A DNA stretch of 64,000 nucleotides from Coralloluteibacterium thermophilum. GTDB taxonomy: Bacteria > Pseudomonadota > Gammaproteobacteria > Xanthomonadales > Xanthomonadaceae. The position numbers and the translations under genes are program-made. The stretch spans positions 62,001 to 126,000 of the forward strand of contig NZ_JBHSGG010000017.1 of assembly GCF_042654365.1 (NCBI RefSeq). Direction: 5' to 3'. Below, piece by piece: positions 1-10,086 of the stretch (position 1 is its first letter; every line of letters starts with the position of its first letter). A model generated the notes under the pieces. It did no database searches and was not told the origin of the DNA. It saw only the letters and a program-made list of their open reading frames with translations.

Positions 1-23
1 GCGATCAGGGCGGTCCGGATCAT
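1..23 (-). CDS. 5' end of an unidentified gene running off the left edge
   Basis: Only the first seven codons are visible. Read leftward from an ATG at 23 they give M-I-R-T-A-L-I, which could begin a signal peptide. A GAGGAG ribosome-binding site lies about 7 bases upstream of this ATG, and that is the main reason to call a start here. The gene would follow mgtE in the same direction, 55 bases after the mgtE stop, so it may share its transcript. Nothing can be said about function. Confidence 0.4.
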
Positions 24-78
24 GTCGGGTCTCCTCGTCGGCGGGGCGGGACAGCATGCCTCCCGATGTCCGCGCCGG

Positions 79-1440
79 TCACGGCACCAGCAGCAGGGTG
101 CCCATGCTGAGGAAGGCGAAGAAGCCGATCGCGTCGGTGAACAGGGTCACCACGATGCTGCCGGCGATGGCCGGGTCGATGTTCATCCGCCGCAGCAGCA
201 GCGGGATGCCGACGCCGGCCGCCGCAGCGAACACCAGGTTGATGGTCATGGCCGCCGCGATGGCGAGGGCCAGCATCGGACTGCCGAACCACAGTCCGGC
301 GGCCGCGGCCACGACCACCGCCCACAGCAGGCCGTTGAGCACGCCCACGGTGATCTCCTTGACCATCAGCGGGCGCACGTTGCTGCTGCCGAGCTGGCCG
401 AGCGCGAGGCCGCGCACGGTCAGGGTCATGGCCTGCAGGCCCGCGTTGCCGCCCATGCTGGCGACGATCGGCATGAGCACCGCCAGTGCCACGACCTGCT
501 CCAGGGTCGCCTCGAACAGGCCGATGATCGAGGCCACCACGAAGGCCAGCGCCAGGTTGATGCCGAGCCACAGCGAGCGCCTGCGCATCGCCCGCAGCGG
601 CGAGGCGAACAGGTCCTCGTCCTCGTCGAGGCCGGCGGCGCCGAGCGCGCGGTGCTCGGCCTGGTCGCGGATGATGTCGACCACGTCGTCGATGGTGATG
701 CGGCCCAGCAGCACGTTGTTCTCGTCGACCACCGGCGCCGAGATCCAGTCGTGGTCGGAGAAGCGGTTGGCCACCTCGTTGGCCGGCGTGTGCACCGGGA
801 TGGCGGGCTGCGCGTCGTCGATCAGGGTGTTGATCGGCGTCGAGGGCTCGCGCGTGAGCAGGTCGGAAAGAGCGACCTGGCCGAGGTACTGGTGACGGCG
901 GTTGGCCACGTACAGGCGGTCGGTGTTCTCCGGCAGCTCGCCCCGCAGCCGCAGGTAGCGCAGGACGACCTCGACGGTGGCGTCGGCGCGCACGGTGACC
1001 ACGTCCGGGTTCATCAGGCGCCCGGCGGTGTCCTCCGGGTAGGACAGCGCCTGCTCGAGCCGCTCGCGGTTCTCGCGGTCCATCGAGCGCAGCACCTCGG
1101 CGGTGACCGCCTCGGGCAGGTCGTCCATCAGCTCCGCGAGGTCGTCGATGTCGAGGTCCTCGAGCGCCGCGACGATCTCGTCCGGGTCCATCTCCGCGAG
1201 CAGGCTCTCGCGCACGTCCTCGCCGACGTGCAGCAGCACCTCGCCGTCGTCCTCCGGGTCGACCAGGCCCCAGACGACGTTGCGCCGGGTCGGCGGCAGC
1301 GATTCGAGCAGGTTGCCGATCTCGGCGGGGGACAGCGTGTTGACCAGGCGCCGCACCGGCCCGAGGCGGCCGCTGTCGAGCGCATCCGAGAGGATGCGCA
1401 ACTGGTGCGCGGCGCGGATATGGCGGGCGGTGTCGGCCAT
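79..1440 (-). CDS. mgtE: Magnesium transporter MgtE
   Basis: Inner-membrane Mg2+ channel of 453 residues. An N-terminal superhelical MgtE_N domain (about residues 35-135) is followed by a pair of CBS domains (about 140-260), which sense cytosolic Mg2+ in the family. About five membrane helices fill residues 285-450. The conserved pore motif MPIVASMGGNAGLQ is present, as is the C-terminal TDAIGF segment, whose Asp lines the pore in characterised MgtE proteins. The N-terminal domain is rich in Asp and Glu, as expected for Mg2+ sensing. The gene diverges from the small lipoprotein gene at 1611. A second Mg2+/Co2+ transporter type (CorA) and CorC lie at the far end of the window. Confidence 0.95.
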   Translation of the reverse strand: MADTARHIRAAHQLRILSDALDSGRLGPVRRLVNTLSPAEIGNLLESLPPTRRNVVWGLVDPEDDGEVLLHVGEDVRESLLAEMDPDEIVAALEDLDIDDLAELMDDLPEAVTAEVLRSMDRENRERLEQALSYPEDTAGRLMNPDVVTVRADATVEVVLRYLRLRGELPENTDRLYVANRRHQYLGQVALSDLLTREPSTPINTLIDDAQPAIPVHTPANEVANRFSDHDWISAPVVDENNVLLGRITIDDVVDIIRDQAEHRALGAAGLDEDEDLFASPLRAMRRRSLWLGINLALAFVVASIIGLFEATLEQVVALAVLMPIVASMGGNAGLQAMTLTVRGLALGQLGSSNVRPLMVKEITVGVLNGLLWAVVVAAAAGLWFGSPMLALAIAAAMTINLVFAAAAGVGIPLLLRRMNIDPAIAGSIVVTLFTDAIGFFAFLSMGTLLLVP

Positions 1441-1610
1441 GGGAACTCCGAAGCGGTCCGCGCATTATCCGGACAAGCCGCACCCGCGGCGATGCCGGAA
1501 TGCGCACAGGCGACGCGGATCCCCCGGCGCGCGCGGCGCGGCGTGCGGCCGGACGCTGCCGGAGGGCGCGCAGTGGCATGCGGCGCGCGCTGCGCCTATG
1601 CTCGCGCCGC

Positions 1611-2015
1611 ATGTCGATCCGCCACCGTCTCGCCGCCGCCTGCCTGGGCGCGCTGCTCATCGCCGGCTGCAAGCCGGACACCACGCCGCCGGACCGGGTG
1701 TTCGCGCAGCCGGGCGTGGTGTTCACGCTGTCGCCGCCGCAGGCGCCGGACTGCCATCCCGACACCGTCTACAAGGCGACGGTGGCCTGGTCGATCACCG
1801 GCCAGCCCGAGCGCCGGCTGGAAGTGCGGGTCGGCAGCCGCGGCGGCGCCGAGTTCCTGCGCACCTCGCAGGCGCGCGGCCGCGAGGAGACCGGCGAGTG
1901 GGTGCGCCCGGGCACGTGGTTCCTGCTGGTCGACCGGCGCTCGAAGGAGGTGCTGGCGACCCTGCGCGCGGGCCCCGAGCCCTGTCCCGGAGGGGAGGCG
2001 AGCGAAGAGGAGTGA
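1611..2015 (+). CDS. Small putative lipoprotein of unknown function
   Basis: I do not recognise this 134-residue protein. The chosen ATG gives a positively charged N-terminus, a hydrophobic stretch and a lipobox LIAGC with the acceptor Cys at residue 20, so it should be an outer- or inner-membrane lipoprotein. An in-frame ATG further upstream would add 37 Arg-rich residues and destroy this signal, so it is rejected. The mature part has two more cysteines, one near the N-terminus and one near the end, that could pair. The C-terminus is Glu-rich (EASEEE), and this tail is encoded inside the inverted repeat shared with the end of the convergent ptsI gene. Confidence 0.7.
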   Translation: MSIRHRLAAACLGALLIAGCKPDTTPPDRVFAQPGVVFTLSPPQAPDCHPDTVYKATVAWSITGQPERRLEVRVGSRGGAEFLRTSQARGREETGEWVRPGTWFLLVDRRSKEVLATLRAGPEPCPGGEASEEE

Positions 2016-2058
2016 GAAACGAGGGGCAGGCGGGCGTTTTCCCGTCGCCCACTCCTCT

Positions 2059-2067
<9 letters not shown>
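1998..2067. repeat. GAGTGAG-type inverted repeat between convergent gene ends
   Basis: The arms at about 1998-2016 (GCGAGCGAAGAGGAGTGAG) and 2048-2067 are inverted copies with two mismatches, separated by about 31 bases. The stop codons of both convergent genes lie inside the arms (2013-2015 and 2059-2061), so the repeat encodes the last residues of both proteins. The long stem is well placed to be a bidirectional terminator, although there is no clear U tract. Related sequence occurs at 36632-36702 and 43096-43286. Confidence 0.7.
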
Positions 2068-3789
<1,722 letters not shown>

Positions 3790-3810
3790 CGGCCACCTGC
3801 GCGGGCGGCA

Positions 3811-4080
3811 TCAGCCCTCCTCGTCGAAACCGCGCGCGAACAGGTCGGCGGCGGCGTCCAGGGCCTCGGTCTCGTCCTCGCCTTCCAGGCGCAGGGTGAC
3901 GGTGCTGCCCTGGCCCGCGGCCAGCAGCATCACGCCCATGATGCTCTTGCCGTTCACCGTGCGCCCCTTGGCGCTGATGGCGGCGTCGGACTTGTACTTG
4001 GACAGCAGCTGCACCAGGCGCGCGGCGGCGCGGGCGTGCAGCCCGAGCCGGTTGACGACGCTGACCTCCCGCTCAACCAC
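3811..4080 (-). CDS. ptsH: Phosphocarrier protein HPr
   Basis: Small phosphocarrier of 89 residues that accepts phosphate from enzyme I and passes it to EIIA proteins. I chose the GTG start at 4080 and not the upstream ATG at 4098. The GTG has a perfect GGGAGG site about 6 bases before it, and it places the active histidine at residue 15 (NRLGLHARAA), the canonical HPr position. The regulatory serine in NGKSIMGVMLLAA is present and is the expected target of HPr kinase, encoded a few genes upstream. The longer ATG reading would add six residues encoded by the ribosome-binding site itself. Confidence 0.95.
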   Translation of the reverse strand: MVEREVSVVNRLGLHARAAARLVQLLSKYKSDAAISAKGRTVNGKSIMGVMLLAAGQGSTVTLRLEGEDETEALDAAADLFARGFDEEG

Positions 4081-4127
4081 GGCGGACCTCCCGGGCATGG
4101 TGGGCAGGAACGGGGACGGGGCTCGGC

Positions 4128-4520
4128 TCAGGCGTCATTCTGGATCACTCCCGTCCTCGCGCCCGCGGCGGCGATGCGCGCGAGCTCCTCGAGGCCGGTC
4201 TCTGGATAGTTGAGGGTACGCAGCAGCATCGGCAGGCCGAGGCCGGAGATGCGCTGCGCGGGCGTGCCGAGCTGCGCGACCTTGGCCGCGACCCGGCTGG
4301 GCGTCGCGCCGTAGACGTCGCTCAGGATGAGGACGCCGTCGCCCTCGTCCACCCGTCGGAGCGCGCCGCTGGCGCCGGGGAGGCAGCTGTCCGCGTCCGC
4401 GTCGAAGGGGATCTCGACCGCCTCGACCCGGAGCGGGAGGCGTCCGAGCAGGCGTTCGCTGACCGCGAGCAACGCGCGGCCGATGCCTTCATGGGTGACG
4501 AGGAGGATGCCGACTGCCAT
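4128..4520 (-). CDS. PTS EIIA component, mannose family
   Basis: A 130-residue single-domain EIIA of the mannose/fructose/sorbose type. The phosphorylated histidine is His10 in LVTHEGIG, matching His10 of E. coli ManX. The later motifs SDVYGATPSRVA and GLGLPMLLR fit the fold. Stand-alone proteins of this family with no matching EIIB/C/D are common in proteobacteria that use the PTS for regulation. It lies between rapZ and HPr on the same strand (51 and 47 bases away), so it should be made together with the rest of the cascade. Its regulated partner cannot be read from the sequence. Confidence 0.9.
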   Translation of the reverse strand: MAVGILLVTHEGIGRALLAVSERLLGRLPLRVEAVEIPFDADADSCLPGASGALRRVDEGDGVLILSDVYGATPSRVAAKVAQLGTPAQRISGLGLPMLLRTLNYPETGLEELARIAAAGARTGVIQNDA

Positions 4521-4571
4521 GCGCGGGAGGTTAGCAGATGCACGTGCGGCTCCCGCGTGTCGGCGGAGCCC

Positions 4572-5462
4572 TCAGTCGAGTTCCCGGTGGTAGGCGACGG
4601 CGTCCTCGCGGCCGTTGTCGCGCATGTGCCGTACCAGCGCCTCGGCGAGGTAGACCGAGCGGTGGCGCCCGCCGGTGCAGCCGACGGCGATGGTCAGGTA
4701 GCTGCGGGTCTGCGACTCGAAGTGCGGCAGCCAGGCGTCGACGAAGGCGGTGACGTTGTCGAGGAAGGCCTGGACCAGCGGGTCGGCGTCGAGGTGCTCG
4801 CGCACCGCCGCGTCGCGGCCGGACAGGGGGCGCAGGCGCGCGTCCCAGTGCGGATTGGGCAGGCAGCGGGCGTCGAACACGAAGTCGGCGTCGGCCGGCA
4901 CGCCGTGGCGGTAGGCGAAGGATTCGAACAGCAGCGACAGCCCCGGGCGGCGGCGCAGGCTGACCTCGGTCATGACCCGCCGCCGCAACTGGTGGACGTT
5001 GAGGTCGGTGGTGTCGATGACGTAGTCGGCGATCGCCCGGATGGGGCGCAGGAGCTGGCGCTCCAGGGCGACCGCGTCCGCCAGCGGCAGTCCGATGTGG
5101 CTCAGCGGGTGCCGGCGGCGGGTCTCGGAGTAGCGGCGCAGGAGCACCGCGTCCGAGGCCTCGAAGAAGGCCAGCCGATGGTCGTAGCCGGCCGCGCCGA
5201 TGCCGCTCAGGATCTCGCCGATGTCGTGGAGGGTGCCCGAGCCGCGGTTGCGCACGTCCACGCCCACCGCGACGCCGCCGCGGGTGCGGGCATCGTCGCC
5301 GAGGGAGCGCACGAAGTCCGGCAGCAGGGCGACCGGCAGGTTGTCGGCGACGTAGAGGTCGAGATCCTCCAGCGTGTTGAGCGCCACCGACTTGCCGGCG
5401 CCGGACAGGCCGCTGACCACGATCAGGGTGGGGCGGGTATCGGAATTCGGGGAGTCGGACAT
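4572..5462 (-). CDS. rapZ: RNase adapter protein RapZ (YvcJ family nucleotide-binding protein)
   Basis: A 296-residue P-loop protein. The Walker A motif GLSGAGKS lies at residues 18-25, and a VIDTTDLN segment follows in the position of Walker B. The highly conserved C-terminal block AVGCTGGRHRSVYLAE matches the RNA-binding half of RapZ. In E. coli RapZ guides RNase E to the sRNA GlmZ and so controls glucosamine-6-phosphate synthase and cell-wall precursor supply. Whether that RNA target exists here is not visible. Its place next to hprK, ptsN, rpoN and hpf is the classic proteobacterial PTS-Ntr neighbourhood. Confidence 0.95.
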   Translation of the reverse strand: MSDSPNSDTRPTLIVVSGLSGAGKSVALNTLEDLDLYVADNLPVALLPDFVRSLGDDARTRGGVAVGVDVRNRGSGTLHDIGEILSGIGAAGYDHRLAFFEASDAVLLRRYSETRRRHPLSHIGLPLADAVALERQLLRPIRAIADYVIDTTDLNVHQLRRRVMTEVSLRRRPGLSLLFESFAYRHGVPADADFVFDARCLPNPHWDARLRPLSGRDAAVREHLDADPLVQAFLDNVTAFVDAWLPHFESQTRSYLTIAVGCTGGRHRSVYLAEALVRHMRDNGREDAVAYHRELD

Positions 5463-5572
5463 CGTCGGGCGTCACGCACGTCAGGAACGGGATGGGTCTG
5501 CGGGGCGCCGGCGGAGCGGGCTTCCGCGCGTCGGCGTCTGCGTCGCGTTCGGCTGCTGGGGCATGCCACGCC

Positions 5573-6523
5573 CTAGCTGCCGCTGCGTTGCAGAAAGTGG
5601 GTGTGGCGCGCCATGAAGGCCGCGGCCGGGTCGATGCCCTTGCTGCGCAGCAGGTGCACGCGCACGGCGGCCTCGGTCAGCACCGCGAGGTTGCGGCCGG
5701 CCATGACCGGCAGGGTGATGCGGGGCACGTCGAGGTCGAGGACGTGGCGGCTGCTGCTGTCGCCGGTGAGGCGCTCGATGCCGTCGGTCGACACGTCGAT
5801 CGGCTTGCCCAGGTGCACGATGAGGCGCAGGTACTTGTTCCGCTTCACCGCCGTGTCGCCGAACATCTCGCGGATGTTGAGCACGCCCAGGCCGCGGACC
5901 TCGAGCAGATCCTGCAGCAGGTCGGGGCAGGTGCCGTCGAGCACGTCCGGCGCGATCTGGGTGAACTCGGGCGCGTCGTCCGCCACCAGGCGGTGACCGC
6001 GGGTGATCAGTTCCAGCGCCAGCTCGCTCTTGCCGGAGCCGGAGTCGCCGGTGATCAGCACGCCGATGGAGTAGATCTCCATGAACACCCCGTGCAGCGT
6101 GATCCGGGGCGCCAGCGTGCGGGCCAGGTGGTACTGGATGTGGTTGAACAGCTCGTGCCCGCGCCGCGGCGACAGCCACAGCGGCGTGTCCGACTCCTCC
6201 GCAGCGATCTGCAGGTCGCTGGGGCAGGCCTGGTTCTTGCTGATGACGATCGCGAGCGGGCGGAACTGGATGATCTTCTCGATCGTCTCCCAGCGCTGGC
6301 GCGAGTCCAGGGAGTCCAGCCAGGTGAGCTCCTCGGTCCCGAGGATCTGCACCTTGTTGGGGTAGATGACGTTGAGGTAGCCGGCCAGCGACGGCCGGCG
6401 CGAGACCGTCTCCGCGGCTTCGAGCACGCGCGTCTCGCCGCGCTGCCCGGCGCCCCACTTCAGCAGGAGGCGTTCGCGGAGCTGGTCGAAGAGCTCGAGG
6501 GCGGTGATGCGGGCGCCGGGCAT
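5573..6523 (-). CDS. hprK: HPr kinase/phosphorylase
   Basis: Phosphorylates and dephosphorylates the regulatory serine of HPr. The protein has 316 residues from the ATG at 6523, just 2 bases after the ptsN stop. An upstream extension would lie in the ptsN frame and reads as Arg/Pro-rich shadow sequence. The N-terminal domain covers about residues 1-130. The kinase core has Walker A GDSGSGKS at 159-166, preceded by the conserved LHGVFMEIYSIG, and the HPrK signature EVRGLGVLNIREMFGD at about 208-223. It is full length and should pair with the intact serine motif in HPr encoded nearby. Confidence 0.95.
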   Translation of the reverse strand: MPGARITALELFDQLRERLLLKWGAGQRGETRVLEAAETVSRRPSLAGYLNVIYPNKVQILGTEELTWLDSLDSRQRWETIEKIIQFRPLAIVISKNQACPSDLQIAAEESDTPLWLSPRRGHELFNHIQYHLARTLAPRITLHGVFMEIYSIGVLITGDSGSGKSELALELITRGHRLVADDAPEFTQIAPDVLDGTCPDLLQDLLEVRGLGVLNIREMFGDTAVKRNKYLRLIVHLGKPIDVSTDGIERLTGDSSSRHVLDLDVPRITLPVMAGRNLAVLTEAAVRVHLLRSKGIDPAAAFMARHTHFLQRSGS

Positions 6524-6525
6524 GG

Positions 6526-6984
6526 TCAGCCGTGCGCCGCGGCGTCGCGGGTCCGGAGCAGGCGCAGGACCGCGGCGGTGTCCGGTGCGGCGCGCAGGGC
6601 CTCGCGCAGTGCCGGATCGCCGAGCCGCTCGCTCACCTCGGCCAGCAGTTGCAGGTGCTCGCTGCAGTGCTGCGGCATGCTGAGCGCCAGCAGCAGGTCC
6701 ACCGGCGCCCCGTCGGGGGCGCCGAAGTCGATGGGCGTGGACAGGCGCAGGAAGGCGGCGCACACGCGGCCGCCGTCGTCCTCCAGCCGCGCATGCGGCA
6801 CCGCGACACCGTGCCCCAGCGCGGTACTGCCGATGCGCTCCCGTGCCAGCAGGGCCTGCAGTACGCGGCCGCGGCGCTCCACGGCGGGTTCCAGCAGGGC
6901 GGCCAGCCGCACCAGGGCGGCGGACTTGTCGGGCGCGCTGGCGCAGTCGATGCGCGCGGCGCTCAGCAGTCGGGCAAGGGGCAT
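6526..6984 (-). CDS. ptsN: Nitrogen-regulatory PTS EIIA protein
   Basis: Cytosolic EIIA-Ntr of 152 residues. The phosphorylatable histidine is His64 in GVAVPHARLED, the hallmark of the fructose/Ntr EIIA fold. The segment PVDLLLALSMPQHCSEHLQLLAEV is typical of PtsN. In the family, its phosphorylation state adjusts potassium transport, stress responses and carbon/nitrogen balance. It lies 13 bases downstream of hpf and almost touches hprK, so hpf, ptsN and hprK form one tight unit with rpoN just upstream. Confidence 0.93.
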   Translation of the reverse strand: MPLARLLSAARIDCASAPDKSAALVRLAALLEPAVERRGRVLQALLARERIGSTALGHGVAVPHARLEDDGGRVCAAFLRLSTPIDFGAPDGAPVDLLLALSMPQHCSEHLQLLAEVSERLGDPALREALRAAPDTAAVLRLLRTRDAAAHG

Positions 6985-6997
6985 GGTCGGAGCAGTG

Positions 6998-7324
6998 CTA
7001 GCCGAAGTCGGCGGAACGCGCGGCGGACTCGCCGCGATGGTGGTCGGTCAGCTTCTCCTTGTGCTTGAGCACCAGCCGGTCGAGCTTGTCGAGCAGGACG
7101 TCGATGGCCGCGTACATGTTCTCCTCGGTCGCGTCCGCATGCAGGGTCCGGCCCGCGGCCAGCAGGGTCGCCTCGGCCTTGTGCTCGACCTTCTCCACCG
7201 AGAGCACCACGCGCGCCTCGAGGTGGTGGTCGAAGTGGCGCGCCAGCTTGTCGAGCTTGGTCTCGACGTAGTCGCGCAGCGCCGGAGTGAGGTCGATCTG
7301 GTGGCCGGTGAGGTCGATCCGCAT
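6998..7324 (-). CDS. hpf: Ribosome hibernation promoting factor, short form
   Basis: A 108-residue protein that binds the 30S decoding centre and drives ribosomes into inactive dimers in resting cells. It carries the whole HPF/YfiA fold (RIDLTGHQIDLTPALRDYV through the Lys-rich end of the last helix) and lacks the C-terminal dimerisation domain of long HPF. The start at 7324 has a very strong AAGGAGGAC site 4 bases upstream. The gene follows rpoN by about 60 bases, the conserved rpoN-hpf order of gammaproteobacteria. Confidence 0.95.
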   Translation of the reverse strand: MRIDLTGHQIDLTPALRDYVETKLDKLARHFDHHLEARVVLSVEKVEHKAEATLLAAGRTLHADATEENMYAAIDVLLDKLDRLVLKHKEKLTDHHRGESAARSADFG

Positions 7325-7386
7325 GGCTGTCCTCCTTACTCGCGTGGGGTTTCGTAGCGATACAGGCGCCGCGGTGACGCCGGCGC

Positions 7387-8811
7387 CTACTGCAGGCGCT
7401 GGCGTTCGCTGGACGCCGGGATGTTCAGCGCCTCCCGGTATTTTGCCACCGTACGCCGTGCCACCGGGATGCCGGCGCGCTTGAGCTCGTCGGCCATGCG
7501 CGCGTCCGAGAGCGGGCGGCGCGGGTTCTCGGCCTCGACCAGCTTGCGGATCATGGCCTGAATGGCCGTGCTCGACGCGGCGCCGCCGCTGTCGGTGGCG
7601 ATGCCCGAGGCGAAGAAGTGCTTGAACTCGAAGGTGCCGCGCGGCGTCAGCAGGTATTTGCGCGTGGTGGCGCGCGAGACGGTGGACTCGTGCAGGCCGA
7701 CCTCCTCCGCCACCTCGCGCAGGGTCAGCGGGCGCATCGCCTCGGGGCCATGATCGAGGAAGCCGGCCTGCTGGCGGACGATGCAGCGCGCGACCCGCAG
7801 CAGGGTGTCGGCGCGCGTCTCCAGGCTCTTGATGAGCCAGCGCGCCTCCTGGAGCTGGCCGCGCAGATAGCTGGCGTCCTCGCGCGCGGTCGTGGCGATG
7901 AGCCGCTCGTAGTGCCGGTTGATGCCCAGGCGCGGCTGCTGCCCCGAGGCGAGCGCGACGCGCCACACGCCGCCCTGGCGGTAGGCGACGCAGTCGGGGG
8001 CGACGTACTCCGGCGCCAGCGGGCTGACCTGCGCGCCGGGGCGTGGGTCGAGGCTGCGGACCAGGGCCACGGCGGTGGTCATCTCCCCGGCGGGCACGCC
8101 GAGGGTCGCGGCCAGCCGCTCGGCGCCGTGCCGCGCGAGCGCCTCCAGGTGGCCCTGCACGAGGGTCCGCGCCAGCGCCAGCCCCGGGGTGTCCGGCGCG
8201 AGCACGCCGAGCTGGATGCGCAGGCAGTCGGCGAGGTCGCGCGCGCCGACGCCGACGGGATCGAAGTGCTGCACGGTGCACAGCACGGCGCACATCTCCT
8301 CGGGGCTCGCGTCGATCTCCGGCAGCAGGCCGGCGCGGATCGCCTCGACCGGCTCGGCCAGGTAGCCGTCGTCGCCGATGGCCTCGATCAGCGCGGCGCC
8401 GATGACCCGGTCGCGCGGGGAGAGCGCGGAGAGGTGCAGCTGCCAGAGCAGATGGTCGTGCAGGCTGTCGGGCGCGACGCCGCCGCCGTCGAAGTCGTCC
8501 CCGTCCTCCCGCTGGCCGCGCGCCGGCTCGGTCGGCTCGCTCCATTCCGGTTCGTAGTCGAGCGGGGGCTCGGTCTCGGGCTCCGGCGCGGCGTCGGCCG
8601 GCTCGGCGGTGCGGACGTCGTCGGCGGCCGCGGGCGCGGGGTCGGGCTCGGCGTCCTCGGGCCGCTCGAGCATGGGATTGCTCTCCAGCGCGGCGTTGAG
8701 TTCGGCTTCCAGCTCCACGGCCGACAGCTGCAGGAGCCGGATGGCCTGCCGCAACTGGGGCGTCAGGGTCAGCTGCTGCCCGAGGCGGGTCTGGAGGCTC
8801 GCTTTCAGCAC
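7387..8811 (-). CDS. rpoN: RNA polymerase sigma-54 factor
   Basis: Sigma factor for -24/-12 promoters that need ATP-driven activators. The 474 residues contain the Gln/Leu-rich region I (about 1-48, with TLTPQLRQAIRLLQLS), an acidic Glu/Asp/Pro region II (about 50-115), the core-binding region III, a helix-turn-helix (VAEEVGLHESTVSRATTRKY) and the C-terminal RpoN box ARRTVAKYREALNIP. All diagnostic parts are intact. The gene sits 52 bases after lptB and leads into hpf-ptsN-hprK, so sigma-54 is linked to both LPS transport and the PTS genes. Confidence 0.97.
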   Translation of the reverse strand: MLKASLQTRLGQQLTLTPQLRQAIRLLQLSAVELEAELNAALESNPMLERPEDAEPDPAPAAADDVRTAEPADAAPEPETEPPLDYEPEWSEPTEPARGQREDGDDFDGGGVAPDSLHDHLLWQLHLSALSPRDRVIGAALIEAIGDDGYLAEPVEAIRAGLLPEIDASPEEMCAVLCTVQHFDPVGVGARDLADCLRIQLGVLAPDTPGLALARTLVQGHLEALARHGAERLAATLGVPAGEMTTAVALVRSLDPRPGAQVSPLAPEYVAPDCVAYRQGGVWRVALASGQQPRLGINRHYERLIATTAREDASYLRGQLQEARWLIKSLETRADTLLRVARCIVRQQAGFLDHGPEAMRPLTLREVAEEVGLHESTVSRATTRKYLLTPRGTFEFKHFFASGIATDSGGAASSTAIQAMIRKLVEAENPRRPLSDARMADELKRAGIPVARRTVAKYREALNIPASSERQRLQ

Positions 8812-8863
8812 GATGCAAGGATAGCCGTTGCGGACGGCAAGGCCAGCACGGCGGGACGTGGCG

Positions 8864-9586
8864 CTACAGGCGGAAGCTCTCGCCGAGGTAGACGCGGCGC
8901 ACGTCCTCGTTGGCGAGCACGGTCTCCGGCGTGCCCTGGGCGAGGACGCCGCCGCCGCTCAGGATGTAGGCGCGGTCGCAGATGCCGAGCGTCTCGCGGA
9001 CGTTGTGGTCGGTGATGAGGACGCCGATCCCGCGCGCCTTGAGGTGGCGCACGATCCTCTGGATCTCGCCCACCGAGATGGGGTCGACGCCGGCGAAGGG
9101 CTCGTCCAGCAGCATCATGCGCGGGCGCGCGGCCAGGGCGCGGGCGATCTCGACGCGGCGCCGCTCGCCGCCCGAGAGGCTCGCGCCGAGCTGCTCGGCC
9201 ACGTGCGAGACCTGCAGCTCCTCGAGCAGGGCGGACAGTTCGCGCTCGCGCGCCTCGCGGGAACCCAGGTCGCGGCGCAGCTCCAGCACCGCGCGCACGT
9301 TGTCGGCGACGGTCATGCGCCGGAACACCGACGGCTCCTGGGGCAGGTAGCCGAGGCCGCGCTGGGCGCGGGCATGCATCGGCAGCCCGGTGATGTCGTG
9401 GCCGTCGAGCACGATGGAGCCGGCGTCCGCCGCCACCAGCCCGACGATCATGTAGAAGCAGGTCGTCTTGCCGGCGCCGTTGGGGCCGAGCAGGCCCACC
9501 ACCTCGCCGGCGTCCAGGGTCAGGCCGAACTCCTTGACGACCTCGCGCTGCTTGTAGCGCTTGCGCAGGCCCGTGGCGACCAGCAT
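8864..9586 (-). CDS. lptB: LPS export ABC transporter ATP-binding protein LptB
   Basis: ATPase of the LptB2FGC complex that pulls LPS out of the inner membrane. It has 240 residues: Walker A GPNGAGKT (34-41), a Q loop, the ABC signature LSGGERRR, Walker B MLLDEPFAGVDP and the switch His in ITDHNVRETL. The start ATG shares one base with the lptA stop (TGATG), so translation is probably coupled. It is followed by rpoN, as in E. coli. Confidence 0.96.
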   Translation of the reverse strand: MLVATGLRKRYKQREVVKEFGLTLDAGEVVGLLGPNGAGKTTCFYMIVGLVAADAGSIVLDGHDITGLPMHARAQRGLGYLPQEPSVFRRMTVADNVRAVLELRRDLGSREARERELSALLEELQVSHVAEQLGASLSGGERRRVEIARALAARPRMMLLDEPFAGVDPISVGEIQRIVRHLKARGIGVLITDHNVRETLGICDRAYILSGGGVLAQGTPETVLANEDVRRVYLGESFRL

Positions 9587-10086
9587 CAGTTGCCCTGCGC
9601 CGTGCGCGGCTGGATGACCATGCGCACGCGCTCGCCGGACTGGCCGGCGTTCACGCGCGAGGTGGCCATGTCGTAGAACACCCGCTCGCCGCGCAGGCTG
9701 CCGCGCGGCTGCTCGATCTCGACGCCGCCGGTGAACACGATCTGGTCGGTCGAGAGGTCGTAGTCGACCCGGCGCGCGCGCGCGTCCATCGGCTGGCCCT
9801 GGTCGTCCTCCTGGCGCATGCGCGCCGGGTTCCCGGTGAGCACCACGCGCACGATGTCGCCGTTGCGCATGGTCACCACCGCCTGGTCCGCGCGGATGTG
9901 CAGGGTGCCCTGGGTGGCGACCACGTTGCCGGAGAAGGTCGTCTGGCCGTCGTCGGTGAGGAAGCCGTCGGTGGTCTCTGCGTCCAGTTCCAGCGGCTGG
10001 TTGCGGTCCTCGGAGCGCGCCAGCGCGTCGGCGGCCGCGGCGGTCAGGAGCAGCGCGAGGCTCAGGCTAGCGAGGTGTCGGCACAT
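9586..10086 (-). CDS. lptA: LPS transport periplasmic protein LptA
   Basis: Periplasmic bridge protein that carries LPS between LptC and the outer-membrane LptDE. The 166 residues begin with a signal peptide (about 1-23, ending near ADALA) and then form an OstA/LptA beta-jellyroll with repeated segments such as FSGNVVATQGTLHIRADQAVV. The gene overlaps lptC by 20 bases at its start and lptB by one base at its end, consistent with a single lptC-lptA-lptB translation unit. Confidence 0.94.
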   Translation of the reverse strand: MCRHLASLSLALLLTAAAADALARSEDRNQPLELDAETTDGFLTDDGQTTFSGNVVATQGTLHIRADQAVVTMRNGDIVRVVLTGNPARMRQEDDQGQPMDARARRVDYDLSTDQIVFTGGVEIEQPRGSLRGERVFYDMATSRVNAGQSGERVRMVIQPRTAQGN

